The notes under the pieces are model-generated. The model searched no databases, had not been told where the DNA came from, and was given only the letters and a program-made list of their open reading frames with translations. The translations under genes were made by a program, and so were the position numbers. Below, one piece after another: positions 7,738 through 16,548 of a stretch of DNA of 56,701 nt. Position 1 is the first letter of the stretch. Each line of letters begins with the position of its first letter. The DNA lies in NCBI GenBank assembly GCA_045537295.1, contig JAZSPG010000050.1:1-56701 (forward strand), in the 5' to 3' direction. This stretch comes from Scatosoma sp045537295. GTDB taxonomy: Bacteria > Bacillota > Clostridia > Christensenellales > Borkfalkiaceae.

Positions 7738-8673
7738 ATGGTAAAAAAAGAACCCATTCCCGTATTTTTTGCGGTGGACGACAGGTATATGCCTTTTTTA
7801 GCGGTGGCGCTTACTTCAATTAAGAAGTATGCGAATGCGGAAAGGGATTATGAAATTCATATTCTTTGTACGGGGGTAGACGAAACGGGCTGTAAGCCAA
7901 TTTTGGATATGCAGACGGAAAATATAAAAATTTGTTTCGTCAATATTGCGGACAAAGCCAAACAAATTCAAAGCGTAATGCGTTGCAGGGATTATTATAC
8001 GGGCGCGATTTATTTTCGGTTGTTTATTCCCGAATTGTTTCCTGAACTTGATAAAGCTATTTATTTGGATTGCGACGTCGTGCTTTTAGAAGATATTGCA
8101 AATTTATACGATATTCAAATCGGCGATAATTATATCGGCGCGGTAGCCGACCAAGCAGTGGCGGAAGTTCCGCAGTTCCGTGAATACACGAAGAACGCGC
8201 TGGATATCGAGGCGGACGCGTATTTCAATTCGGGCGTAATCGTGTTAAATTTACAACGTCTTCGCGCGATAAATTTTTACAAAACTTTTTACGGGATTTT
8301 AAGCAGTTACGATTTCACCGTTGCGCCCGACCAAGATTGCTTAAACTTAATTTGTAAAAACAAGGTGTATTATTACGGTGCGGAATGGAACGCAATGCCT
8401 ATCGGCGCGGAACGCAAAAAAACGCCCAAACTCGTGCATTACAACTTGGCAATGAAACCTTGGCATTACGACGGGGTTTCGTATGAGAAATATTTTTGGG
8501 ACTACGCCAAACAAACGCAGTATTACGATACGATTTTAGCGCAAAAAAAGTCGTTCACGGCGGAGATGGCAAGGCGGGATAAAGAGGGCGGAGAAAAGCT
8601 GATAGCTTTGGCAAAATCGGAAGCGGACAGCCCTGATAATTATATCCGTTCTATGCAAAAAAAGCGGGCGTAA
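7738..8673 (+). CDS. Glycosyltransferase family 8 protein
   Basis: This is a GT-A fold, nucleotide-sugar-dependent glycosyltransferase resembling the LgtC/GspA group. The N-terminal PVFFAVDDRYMPFLAVALTS strand-loop is typical. The metal-binding DxD sits in YLDCDVVLLEDI (about residues 110-121), and a later VHYNLAMKPWHY segment corresponds to the HxxGxxKPW region, here altered at the glycine (HYNLAMKPW). At 311 aa it is near normal length, with no membrane segment. It begins at ATG 7738 behind AAGGAG and heads a three-gene cassette with two acyltransferase-like genes, pointing to surface glycolipid or polymer synthesis. The acceptor is unknown. Confidence 0.88.
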   Translation: MVKKEPIPVFFAVDDRYMPFLAVALTSIKKYANAERDYEIHILCTGVDETGCKPILDMQTENIKICFVNIADKAKQIQSVMRCRDYYTGAIYFRLFIPELFPELDKAIYLDCDVVLLEDIANLYDIQIGDNYIGAVADQAVAEVPQFREYTKNALDIEADAYFNSGVIVLNLQRLRAINFYKTFYGILSSYDFTVAPDQDCLNLICKNKVYYYGAEWNAMPIGAERKKTPKLVHYNLAMKPWHYDGVSYEKYFWDYAKQTQYYDTILAQKKSFTAEMARRDKEGGEKLIALAKSEADSPDNYIRSMQKKRA

Positions 8674-8696
8674 AACGCAAAATGAGGTAGGCAGGT

Positions 8697-9581
8697 ATGG
8701 ATTTATCGAAAATTTCACCCGAAAGAAGAGCGGTAATAGAAAAGATAATTGAATACGAAAAAGCGGGACGGTTCGACGAAGATTTAGAGAACGACCCCAC
8801 CGCGCCCGAACTGTTACCTGAAAAGGTAGACTATCTTTGCGAAAAATTATCCAGCAAGCTCAAACGCAGAATGGCGAATTTTATCGGGGATAAATATTTT
8901 CTCGGTCTGATAAAGAAAAATATTTTGGTAATCGACGGCGTGGAGGGCGAAGAATATTTGCACGCGCTTGAAAAAGGCGCAATCGTCACTTGCAACCATT
9001 TCTCCCCGTTCGATAACTATATCGTATTTCATTGTATCCGCAGGTATTTACCCAAAAAATATCTCTACAAGGTAATCCGCGAGGGCAATTACACGAATTT
9101 CCCCGGTCTGTACGGTTTTTTGTTCCGTCACTGTAACACCCTGCCCTTGTCCCGCAACCGCCGAACGATGATAAATTTTATGACGGCGGTGAATAAACTC
9201 TTAGAAAGCGGAGAAACGATACTCGTCTACCCCGAACAAGCCATGTGGTGGAACTACCGCAAACCCCGTCCTTTTAAGGTGGGCGGGTTTAAGATGGCGT
9301 ACCGCGCCAAAGTACCCGTCGTGCCTATGTTTATCACGACGCAGGACGATAAAAAGCGCGTGGACGAGAGCGGGTATCCCGTTCAGCGTCACACCTTGCA
9401 TATCCTTTCGCCTATCTATCCAGATGTGAGCTTGGGCGAAAAAGCGGGCGCGGAGCAAATGCGCGAAAAGGCGTACGCGCTTTGCAAGGCAAAGTACGAG
9501 GAGGTTTACAAAACCCCGCTCGTATTTGAAAATTGCGAAAGTAACGAAAACGACCAACCGCAAAAAGAGGTGAAAAATTGA
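8697..9581 (+). CDS. PlsC-like 1-acyl-sn-glycerol-3-phosphate acyltransferase family protein
   Basis: The protein carries the acyltransferase block I NHFSPFD (about residues 100-106, an NHxxxxD motif), a block II-like NTLPLSRNRR and block III LVYPEQAMWW followed by VPVVPMFIT. These motifs place it in the PlsC/LPLAT superfamily. The 294-aa length includes an unusual 80-residue N-terminal extension rich in charged residues. It lies between GT8 and a CrtO-like gene, so a role in lipid or glycolipid acylation is likely. It may not be the housekeeping phospholipid enzyme. Confidence 0.85.
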   Translation: MDLSKISPERRAVIEKIIEYEKAGRFDEDLENDPTAPELLPEKVDYLCEKLSSKLKRRMANFIGDKYFLGLIKKNILVIDGVEGEEYLHALEKGAIVTCNHFSPFDNYIVFHCIRRYLPKKYLYKVIREGNYTNFPGLYGFLFRHCNTLPLSRNRRTMINFMTAVNKLLESGETILVYPEQAMWWNYRKPRPFKVGGFKMAYRAKVPVVPMFITTQDDKKRVDESGYPVQRHTLHILSPIYPDVSLGEKAGAEQMREKAYALCKAKYEEVYKTPLVFENCESNENDQPQKEVKN

Positions 9582-10153
9582 TACTGTACTTATGTATTAT
9601 TTGTTTTGCGTCGCTCGTAATTAGCGTGAGCGTAACGCTTATTTCGGGCGCGGGCTTTTTCGGCGTATTCGGCTTGACTTGGCTTGCGATAGTGGCGGTA
9701 ATGCTTATCGACGGACTGACGGCGGGGCTTTGTCGGTTATTACCAAAAAAATGCGCAAACCGCGAAAAGAAAATTTTCGAGGTAAGTGCCAAGGAAAAAG
9801 CTTTTTACGAAAAACTGAAAATCCGTAAATGGAAGGACAAAGTTCCAGAAATCGGTCAGTTTACGGGCTTTCGGAAAAATAAAATTGCCGACCCGAAAAG
9901 CGTAGAATATTTAGACAGGTATTTACTGGAAATATGCTACGGCGAGATAGGGCATATCGCAAGCGTGTTTACGGGTTTTTTCATTTTGGGTCTGTTTTTT
10001 ATTTCACCGCTTTGGATAGGCGTGGCGTTGCCTGTGGCGGTAATCAGCGCGTTACTTAATTTACCGTCGCTGTTCATTTTGCGGTACAACTCGTACAAAT
10101 TAGAGTATTTGCGGAAAAATATCGTAAAACGGCAAAGCAAGGAAAACGCATAA
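9578..10153 (+). CDS. CrtO-like glycosyl-4,4'-diaponeurosporenoate acyltransferase family membrane protein
   Basis: This 191-aa membrane protein has hydrophobic segments at about 1-22, 25-48 and 125-172. Between them is the KLKIRKWKDKVPEIGQFTGF region and CYGEIGHIAS with the conserved Glu and His, which I recognise from the CrtO acyltransferase family (staphyloxanthin pathway in Staphylococcus). No carotenoid genes occur in the window, so the substrate is probably another glycolipid. The TTG start at 9578 overlaps the previous stop by four bases and follows a GAGGTG site, so translation is probably coupled to the PlsC-like gene. Confidence 0.7.
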   Translation: MILYLCIICFASLVISVSVTLISGAGFFGVFGLTWLAIVAVMLIDGLTAGLCRLLPKKCANREKKIFEVSAKEKAFYEKLKIRKWKDKVPEIGQFTGFRKNKIADPKSVEYLDRYLLEICYGEIGHIASVFTGFFILGLFFISPLWIGVALPVAVISALLNLPSLFILRYNSYKLEYLRKNIVKRQSKENA

Positions 10154-10206
10154 AAAGCGTTTGAATAGCGAAAAATAAGGGTATAAATTATTTGTAAACC
10201 TTAACG

Positions 10207-10232
10207 AAGGGGGCTTAAAAGCCTCCTTTTTT
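10207..10232 (+). terminator. Rho-independent terminator after the GT8 cassette
   Basis: AAGGGGGCTT pairs with AAGCCTCCTT with one mismatch across a very short loop, followed by a run of T. Confidence 0.75.
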
Positions 10233-10360
10233 CCGTGAAAACCGCGTTTTTTGCAAAAAATATAAAAAAATCAAAAAAATTTTTCAATAAAAAAAGGAAA
10301 TCGTGAATTTTTGTCGAATATATAATATAAGGAAAAATATAAATTAAGGAGGGGAATATA

Positions 10361-11404
10361 ATGGACGAGTATAAGCAACCGCAAGAATACGCTTGCGTGA
10401 GAGAACGCGTTTGCGCACAGGAAGAACGCTTTTTTTCACCGTTCGCGCAAAAATCTGCGGACACCAAAGGCAGAGCAAAAAGCGAAAAGCGTTGCGATTT
10501 CCGCACCGACTTTCAGCGGGACAGGGACAGAATTATTTACAGTAATTCGTTTAAGCGCTTGAAGAACAAAACGCAAGTGTTTTTCGCGCCCGAAGGCGAC
10601 CATTATATCACCCGCTTAACGCATACCCTCGACGTATCGCAAATCGCCCGTTCGATAGCGCGCTCGTTAGCGCTCAACGAGGATTTAGCGGAGGCGATTG
10701 CGCTCGGTCACGATTTAGGGCATACGCCGTTCGGGCATGTAGGCGAACGCGTGCTGGCAAAGCTTGCGAGCGACGGTTTTTACCACAACGAACAATCCTT
10801 GCGCGTGGTCGATTGTATCGAAAAAGACGGCAGGGGGTTAAACCTTACCTTTGAGGTACGCGACGGTATTTTACAGCATAAAAGTTCGGGCAATCCCCAA
10901 ACCTTAGAAGGACAAGCCGTATCGCTGGCGGACAGGATTGCGTATATCAATCACGATATCGAGGACGCTATCCGCGCGGGGATATTAAAGGCGGAGGATT
11001 TACCCGTCAGTGCTGTGAAAATGCTTGGAAGCGAAACGAAAACGCGGATAAATACGGCGATTACCGATATTTACAAAAATTCGTTTGGGAAACCGTTCGT
11101 GAAGATGTCTAACGAGATGATGTCGGCAATCAACGAACTGCGCTCGTTTATGTTCGAAAGAGTGTACGAGCTGGCGAATAAATCTATTCAAGAACGCTCG
11201 GAGCGTATGCTTACGCAAATGTTCGCTTATTTTACGGCGAATATCGACAAATTGCCCAAACCGTATCTTCGGCATTTAGAACGCGACGGCAAAGAGCGCG
11301 TCGTGTGCGACTACTTATCGGGTATGACGGACAGGTACGCCATTAGCGTATTCGAAAGCTTATTCATTCCGTCCACCTTTTCAATGGGAGGTATTCAATC
11401 GTGA
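10361..11404 (+). CDS. dgt: dGTPase-like HD-domain deoxynucleoside triphosphate triphosphohydrolase
   Basis: This HD-superfamily enzyme is expected to release triphosphate from dNTPs. Metal ligands are visible in RLTHTLDV and GHDLGHTPFGHVGE (about residues 113-125), with a further Asp in DRIAYINHDIED. At 347 aa it is the short dgt form common in Clostridia. ATG 10361 follows AAGGAGG, and TATAAT at 10321-10326 is a likely -10 box without a clear -35. It overlaps dnaG by four bases. The dgt-dnaG-rpoD order is characteristic of this class. Confidence 0.92.
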   Translation: MDEYKQPQEYACVRERVCAQEERFFSPFAQKSADTKGRAKSEKRCDFRTDFQRDRDRIIYSNSFKRLKNKTQVFFAPEGDHYITRLTHTLDVSQIARSIARSLALNEDLAEAIALGHDLGHTPFGHVGERVLAKLASDGFYHNEQSLRVVDCIEKDGRGLNLTFEVRDGILQHKSSGNPQTLEGQAVSLADRIAYINHDIEDAIRAGILKAEDLPVSAVKMLGSETKTRINTAITDIYKNSFGKPFVKMSNEMMSAINELRSFMFERVYELANKSIQERSERMLTQMFAYFTANIDKLPKPYLRHLERDGKERVVCDYLSGMTDRYAISVFESLFIPSTFSMGGIQS

Positions 11405-13206
11405 ACAAAGGGTTTGACCCTCGTTTTTGGGAGGAGCTCAAACAACGCAACGATATCGTAGAGGTTATCGGTAGCTATATACCCTTAGACAGAAAAGGCA
11501 ACACGCATTGGGCGTGCTGTCCCTTTCATCACGAGCGCACGCCCTCGTTTGCCGTCAACCAAGACGGACAGTTTTACCATTGCTTTGGGTGCGGGGTGTC
11601 GGGCGACGTGGTGCGGTTTGTCCGCGAAATAGAACCCACGGATTTTATGGGCGCGGTGCGTATTTTGGCGGGACGCGCGAAAATGCAAGTCCCCGAAAGC
11701 AATTTCGACACCGAACGCGCCGTGGAAATGAAGAAGAAACGCGACACGATGGCGTCGATTATGCTCGATTGCGCACGGTTTTACCTTTCGAATTTATATA
11801 GCGGGGATTCTCGCGCAGAGGCGCATTTGCAGTATATCGCGAATAGAAAACTCTCGCCTACGACGGTGAAAAAATTCGGACTTGGCGCGTCGCTGGATTT
11901 CTTTTCCTTGCCCGACTATTTGGCAGGAAAAGGGTATTCAAAGCAGGATTTGCTCGACAGCGGAGCGGTGGGCGAAAGCAAGAACGGCAAACTTCTCGAC
12001 TTCGAGGCGGGGCGTTTGATTTTCCCGATTATCAACTCGTTCGACGAGGTGGTAGCGTTCGGTGGCAGACTGTTGGAAAAATCCGATTTCGCAAAATATA
12101 AAAACACGCGCGAAACGCTACTTTTTAATAAACGCAAAACCTTATATAATATCAACCTTTTGAAAAAACTCAAACGCGCAAAACCGATAAACGAGGTGAT
12201 AATGGTGGAGGGGTATATGGATACCATTTCCCTTTACCAAGCGGGTTTTGAAAACGTTGTGGCGTCGATGGGAACTTCGCTGACGGTGGAACAGGCTCGG
12301 CTGATAAAAAGGTATTCCTCGAATGTCTATATTAGTTACGACGGGGATTTTGCAGGGCAAAACGCCGATTTGCGCGGTCTGGAAATTTTGAAAAACGAGG
12401 ACTTGCACGTGCGCGTCGTACCGATGCCAGAGGGATTAGACCCCGACGACGTGGTGAAACAGGGCAAGGACGCCTACCAAAAATGTTTAGATTTGGCTAT
12501 GCCCCTCGTCGATTATAAAATCCACGCGTTAGAACGCAAATACGATTTAACGGACACGAGCGAAAAACGGCGGTTCGTAGCCGACGCACTTGCCATCGTC
12601 GCAACCGCGGAAAGCGAGGCGGTGAAAGAGGATTTACTCAAAAAACTTCGCGACAAAACGGGATTTAGCTATCACGCATTAGAGCGCGATTTGCAAAGCG
12701 GGAAGAAAGAACCGCCAAAACAAGAACCCGCCGTGCAGGTGCAGGCGCAAATTGCGGAAACGGCGTCGGGTGCGGACAAGCGAAAAAAGGCAATCCGCTT
12801 TATCTTGGCGGGGAAACTGTTTTCCGCGCCGTACGCAAAGGACTTTGATTTATCGAGTATTGCACTTTCGGACGAAACGCAAATCGTCGTTGCGAATTAT
12901 ATCTTGGAACGCGAACGAGCGAACGAGCGTATCCGACCAAGCGAACTGTTTGAAATTTTGGACGAGAGCAGTGAAGAGCTCAACGAAATTTTGGATTTAA
13001 GCTATGGCGATAAATTGACGGGCGAAGTTGCCGAAAGGTTTTTCTTTGATAGCGTTCGCACGGTGCAAAGCGAGGATATCGAAAAAGAAATCGCCAAGTT
13101 GAACGCCGAATATTCGCAGGCGTCGGACGAAGAAAAACGCAAGGAAATCGCGCAAAAATTAGCCGAAAAAATGAAACGGCGCACACAGTTAAAAAGAAAA
13201 AAATAA
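11401..13206 (+). CDS. dnaG: DNA primase
   Basis: DnaG makes RNA primers at the replication fork. The N-terminal CHC2 zinc-binding domain is seen as CPFHHERTPSF and YHCFGCG (about residues 40-64). The TOPRIM catalytic core has VEGYMDTISLYQ (Glu, about 268) and SYDGDFAGQ (DxD, about 314). The C-terminal 150 residues fit the helicase-binding region. The length of 601 aa is normal. It starts at GTG 11401, overlapping the dgt TGA (GTGA). Confidence 0.97.
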   Translation: MNKGFDPRFWEELKQRNDIVEVIGSYIPLDRKGNTHWACCPFHHERTPSFAVNQDGQFYHCFGCGVSGDVVRFVREIEPTDFMGAVRILAGRAKMQVPESNFDTERAVEMKKKRDTMASIMLDCARFYLSNLYSGDSRAEAHLQYIANRKLSPTTVKKFGLGASLDFFSLPDYLAGKGYSKQDLLDSGAVGESKNGKLLDFEAGRLIFPIINSFDEVVAFGGRLLEKSDFAKYKNTRETLLFNKRKTLYNINLLKKLKRAKPINEVIMVEGYMDTISLYQAGFENVVASMGTSLTVEQARLIKRYSSNVYISYDGDFAGQNADLRGLEILKNEDLHVRVVPMPEGLDPDDVVKQGKDAYQKCLDLAMPLVDYKIHALERKYDLTDTSEKRRFVADALAIVATAESEAVKEDLLKKLRDKTGFSYHALERDLQSGKKEPPKQEPAVQVQAQIAETASGADKRKKAIRFILAGKLFSAPYAKDFDLSSIALSDETQIVVANYILERERANERIRPSELFEILDESSEELNEILDLSYGDKLTGEVAERFFFDSVRTVQSEDIEKEIAKLNAEYSQASDEEKRKEIAQKLAEKMKRRTQLKRKK

Positions 13207-13263
13207 AAAAAAGCAAGAAAAAAGCGGGAAAACCGATTTTTATATAAACGGAGGATAAAAAGA

Positions 13264-14322
13264 GTGAATAACGTATCCGAACAACAACTCAACGAAATTT
13301 TAGCGGGAATTATCGAGGGCTACGGTAAAAAGGGCAGTATCACCACCAACCAGCTTTGCGATATTATGGAAAAATTCGACACCGACCCTGCGCAAATGGA
13401 CTTTGTCTACAAGTCGCTTTCCGAGGCGGGTATTCAAATCGTCGACGAGGACGCGCGGGATAAAGAGCTTTTCGAACAAGCCCTTGCCGATATCGGCTTA
13501 GACGACCCCGTAAAAATGTACCTTAAAGACATCGGGCGCGTACCCTTGCTTTCGGCGGACGAAGAAATTGAGCTTGCTAAGCGTATGCAAGAAAACGACG
13601 AGGCGGCGAAAAAGCGTTTGTCCGAAGCAAATCTTCGTTTGGTGGTATCTATCGCCAAGCGTTACGTGGGGCGCGGTATGCTCTTTCTCGACCTCATTCA
13701 AGAGGGCAATTTAGGGCTTATGAAAGCGGTGGAAAAATTCGATTACGAAAAGGGATTTAAGTTTTCCACCTACGCGACTTGGTGGATTCGTCAATCGATT
13801 ACCCGCGCGATTGCCGACCAAGCAAGAACCATTCGTATTCCCGTGCATATGGTGGAAACGATTAACAAATTAACGCGCGTGCAACGCGTGCTTTTGCAAG
13901 AACTCGGTCGCGAACCTACGCCTGCGGAAATCGCGGAGAAAATGGGCGTGGACGAGGTGAGAGTACACGAAATTTTGAAAATAGCGCAAGACCCCGTATC
14001 TTTGGAAACGCCTATCGGCGAGGAAGAGGACAGCCATTTGGGCGATTTTATCGAGGACGAAAAAACGGTGACGCCTAGCGACTCGGTGGCGACGACGATG
14101 CTCAAAGAACAGCTTTTCGGCGTTTTGGACACACTCACGCCGAGAGAGGAAAAGGTGTTGCGTTTGCGCTACGGTATCGACGACGGAAAACCCAGAACCT
14201 TGGAAGAAGTGGGCAAAGAATTTAACGTTACCCGTGAGCGTATCCGTCAAATCGAGGCGAAAGCACTTAGAAAGCTTCGCCACCCCTCGCGCAGTAAAAA
14301 GTTAAAAGACTTTTTAGACTAA
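13264..14322 (+). CDS. rpoD: RNA polymerase primary sigma factor
   Basis: This is the housekeeping sigma factor. The order is a short region 1.1-like N-terminus, region 1.2 (DPVKMYLKDIGRVPLLSADE), region 2 with NLRLVVSIAKRYVGRGM and STYATWWIRQSITRAI (-10 recognition), region 3, and region 4 with LRLRYGIDDG and a helix-turn-helix at VTRERIRQIEAKALRKLR (-35 recognition). At 352 aa it resembles compact clostridial SigA. The GTG start at 13264 follows GGAGG. The stop overlaps the trmK ATG by one base. Confidence 0.97.
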   Translation: MNNVSEQQLNEILAGIIEGYGKKGSITTNQLCDIMEKFDTDPAQMDFVYKSLSEAGIQIVDEDARDKELFEQALADIGLDDPVKMYLKDIGRVPLLSADEEIELAKRMQENDEAAKKRLSEANLRLVVSIAKRYVGRGMLFLDLIQEGNLGLMKAVEKFDYEKGFKFSTYATWWIRQSITRAIADQARTIRIPVHMVETINKLTRVQRVLLQELGREPTPAEIAEKMGVDEVRVHEILKIAQDPVSLETPIGEEEDSHLGDFIEDEKTVTPSDSVATTMLKEQLFGVLDTLTPREEKVLRLRYGIDDGKPRTLEEVGKEFNVTRERIRQIEAKALRKLRHPSRSKKLKDFLD

Positions 14323-15005
14323 TGCGTTATAGCAAGCGTATCCAAACCCTGTGCTCGCTGTTAAAAAAGTCGGAAACTTTCGCGGATATAGGTTGCGACC
14401 ACGGGTATTGTAGTGAATATATGCTCAAAAACGGGCTTTGCGAACAGGTGATTTTTTCGGACATTAGCAAAGGTAGCTTGGCAAAAGCGGAAAAATTACT
14501 CGCGCCGTTCGTGAATGCGGGCAAGGCAAAAGGCGTTTTGGGCGACGGTTTTTTCGGCGTACCCAAGGACACGGAGGAAGTGCTAATCGCGGGTATGGGC
14601 GGTAGCGAAATCGTATCCATTTTATCCGATAAACAGTACGGTTTTTTACCCAAGGTATTCGTTTTGCAACCTATGCACGACGCGGAAAAACTTCGGCGGT
14701 ATTTAATAGAACAAGGCGCGGTAATCGAGAGGGATTTCACCTTTGAGGACGGGAAGTTTTACGAGGTTATCGTGGGCAGAACGCGAAAGGGAAACGAGAA
14801 AAAACAAAGCTATTCAAATGCCGAATACGAGTTCGGCAAAGAAAATTTGGCAAGTCCAAGCCAAGCGTTTTTGAAACGCTTACGGAAATTGATAAAAAAT
14901 ACCGAAACCTATCTTTTGCGGGAAAATTTGCAAGAACAAAGCAAAAGAGAATTGATAGAAAAAAGGCAACGGTTGTTGGGAGTGTTAAACGGTGAAATTA
15001 AGTGA
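14322..15005 (+). CDS. trmK: tRNA (adenine(22)-N1)-methyltransferase
   Basis: TrmK methylates A22 of tRNA with S-adenosylmethionine. The Rossmann glycine motif is FADIGCDHGY (about residues 20-29), and the characteristic VLIAGMGGSEI is present near residue 90, followed by VFVLQPMHDAEKLRRYL. The length of 227 aa is normal, with a C-terminal coiled region. It starts inside the rpoD stop (TAATG) and overlaps the NIF3-like gene by 14 bases, a common Firmicutes trio. Confidence 0.94.
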   Translation: MRYSKRIQTLCSLLKKSETFADIGCDHGYCSEYMLKNGLCEQVIFSDISKGSLAKAEKLLAPFVNAGKAKGVLGDGFFGVPKDTEEVLIAGMGGSEIVSILSDKQYGFLPKVFVLQPMHDAEKLRRYLIEQGAVIERDFTFEDGKFYEVIVGRTRKGNEKKQSYSNAEYEFGKENLASPSQAFLKRLRKLIKNTETYLLRENLQEQSKRELIEKRQRLLGVLNGEIK

Positions 15006-15798
15006 GTTTTACAAAATAGCCGATTTTCTTGCGCCTAAGGCGTTGAGCGACGAATATTGCGAAAAATATTCCGCGTACGATAATAGCGGTATTCTCGTCG
15101 ATACAGGCGCGGAGGTAAACAAGGCGTTGTTTACGCTCGATTTGTCTTTTTCGGCGATGGAAAAAGCAATAAAGACGGGCGCGGATTTAATCGTGACGCA
15201 TCACCCCGTTTTGTATTCAAAAATTAACGAAATCCGCGCGGACGATTTCCAACCGCTTGGCGAAAAATTGATAAAATGTATTCAAAACGGCGTGTCCGTG
15301 ATAAGTATGCATTTGAACTTGGATTGCGTGACGGGCGGAATTGATGAAAGCTTGCAGGAAGGGATAGTACTCGCCTTAGGCGGTGAAAAAACGCAGGCGA
15401 GTATAATGCACCCTCTTTCAAACGGCGGGTACGGCAGAGCGTATCACGTAAAGCAATGCACGCTTGAAGCTTTGGCAAAAGGGATTAGAAAGGTGTTTTC
15501 CACGGATAGACTTTTAGTTTACGGCGCGGAAAATCAAAGGATAGACAAGGTGGCGAGCTTTTGCGGTAGCGGAGCGGACGAAAACGCGGTGCAGTTTGCT
15601 TTACAGCAAGGCGCACAGGTAATCGTTTCGTCCGATTTCAAGCACCACGTATTAACGCTTGCCTTGGAAAAAGGGCTTTCCGTAATTGCCCTCACGCATT
15701 ACGCGTCGGAAAATTACGGGTTTGAAAAATATTACGAAAAAATAAGTCAAAAGGCAAAAATCCCGTGCGAATACCACGAGGATAGTATGCTGTTTTGA
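14992..15798 (+). CDS. NIF3-like dinuclear metal centre protein (GTP cyclohydrolase 1 type 2 homolog)
   Basis: The protein belongs to the NIF3/YqfO family of hexameric proteins with a dinuclear metal site. Ligand motifs VTHHPVLY (about residues 65-72), SMHLNLDC and a C-terminal HYASENYGFE are present. At 268 aa it lacks the PII-like insert found in longer Firmicutes homologs. Its biochemical role in bacteria is not settled. It starts at GTG within the trmK 3' end, so it is translated from the same message. Confidence 0.88.
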   Translation: MKLSEFYKIADFLAPKALSDEYCEKYSAYDNSGILVDTGAEVNKALFTLDLSFSAMEKAIKTGADLIVTHHPVLYSKINEIRADDFQPLGEKLIKCIQNGVSVISMHLNLDCVTGGIDESLQEGIVLALGGEKTQASIMHPLSNGGYGRAYHVKQCTLEALAKGIRKVFSTDRLLVYGAENQRIDKVASFCGSGADENAVQFALQQGAQVIVSSDFKHHVLTLALEKGLSVIALTHYASENYGFEKYYEKISQKAKIPCEYHEDSMLF

Positions 15799-15815
15799 CG
15801 AGAAGGAGTTTTGTT

Positions 15816-16511
15816 ATGGCACAGTTACAAGCAATTTTGAACTATCAGGAAGCGGATAGAAAACTTTACAAGCTGGAACGCGAGTTGGCGGGGAGCGAGG
15901 AAAGAAAGGAATATCTCAAAGTGAAAAAATTCCTCGAAAGCGCGCCTGAAAAGCTGGACGCTTTGGAAGTAAAAGCGACTTCGCTTACCGCAGAGGTGGA
16001 AACTTTGGAAAAGAAGTACGCGCAGGTAGAGGCGACGCTTTCCGATTTTGAGAATTTGGAAGAACTCGTGAAAGGCGGTGCGGATATTTCCTTTTACAAG
16101 AAAAAGGCGCAGGCGAAAATAGAGCAGTTGAAAAAAATCCGTGCGGATATCAACGCGTTGACGGCGACGGTAAAAGCGACGGACGAGGAATATAAAAAGC
16201 TGAAAAAACAGGTTATTTCCGCGCAAAAGCAATATCCCGAAGTATCCGAAAAATACAAGGCGGTGAAATCGGCGCAGGACGCGGAACGCAAGGCGGTGGA
16301 AACGGAGCTTAGCGCGCTTGCCAAAGAGGTTGCGCCTGAAATGCTCGCCAAATACCAAACCAAGCGCAAGGAAAAGCTGTTCCCTATCGTCGGTGCGCTA
16401 AACTTGGGCAGATGTCCGTTTTGCAGTATGGAACCGCCCCTCGTTGCCAAGAGCAAATTAGCGGACGGGATAGAGTGCGACAACTGTCATAGAATTATTT
16501 TTGAGAAATAA
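15816..16511 (+). CDS. Coiled-coil protein with C-terminal C4-type zinc ribbon
   Basis: Residues about 1-180 are almost entirely heptad-like and charged, predicting a long coiled coil. The C-terminus has CPFCSMEP and CDNCHRIIFE, a four-cysteine zinc ribbon. Similar proteins (zf-RING_7/CT398 type) usually follow the NIF3-like gene in Firmicutes, as here. The function is unknown, and a nucleic-acid role has been suggested for the family. I place the start at ATG 15816, behind AAGGAG, rather than at an upstream start with no such site. Confidence 0.85.
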   Translation: MAQLQAILNYQEADRKLYKLERELAGSEERKEYLKVKKFLESAPEKLDALEVKATSLTAEVETLEKKYAQVEATLSDFENLEELVKGGADISFYKKKAQAKIEQLKKIRADINALTATVKATDEEYKKLKKQVISAQKQYPEVSEKYKAVKSAQDAERKAVETELSALAKEVAPEMLAKYQTKRKEKLFPIVGALNLGRCPFCSMEPPLVAKSKLADGIECDNCHRIIFEK

Positions 16512-16523
16512 CCGTCAATTTTC

Positions 16524-16541
16524 CGTATGCCGTCGCATACG
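16524..16541 (+). repeat. Perfect hairpin just upstream of alr
   Basis: CGTATGC and GCATACG are separated by four bases and end seven bases before the GTG of alr. No Shine-Dalgarno sequence is visible there, so the hairpin may influence alr translation. Confidence 0.45.
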
Positions 16542-16548
16542 ATAAATT

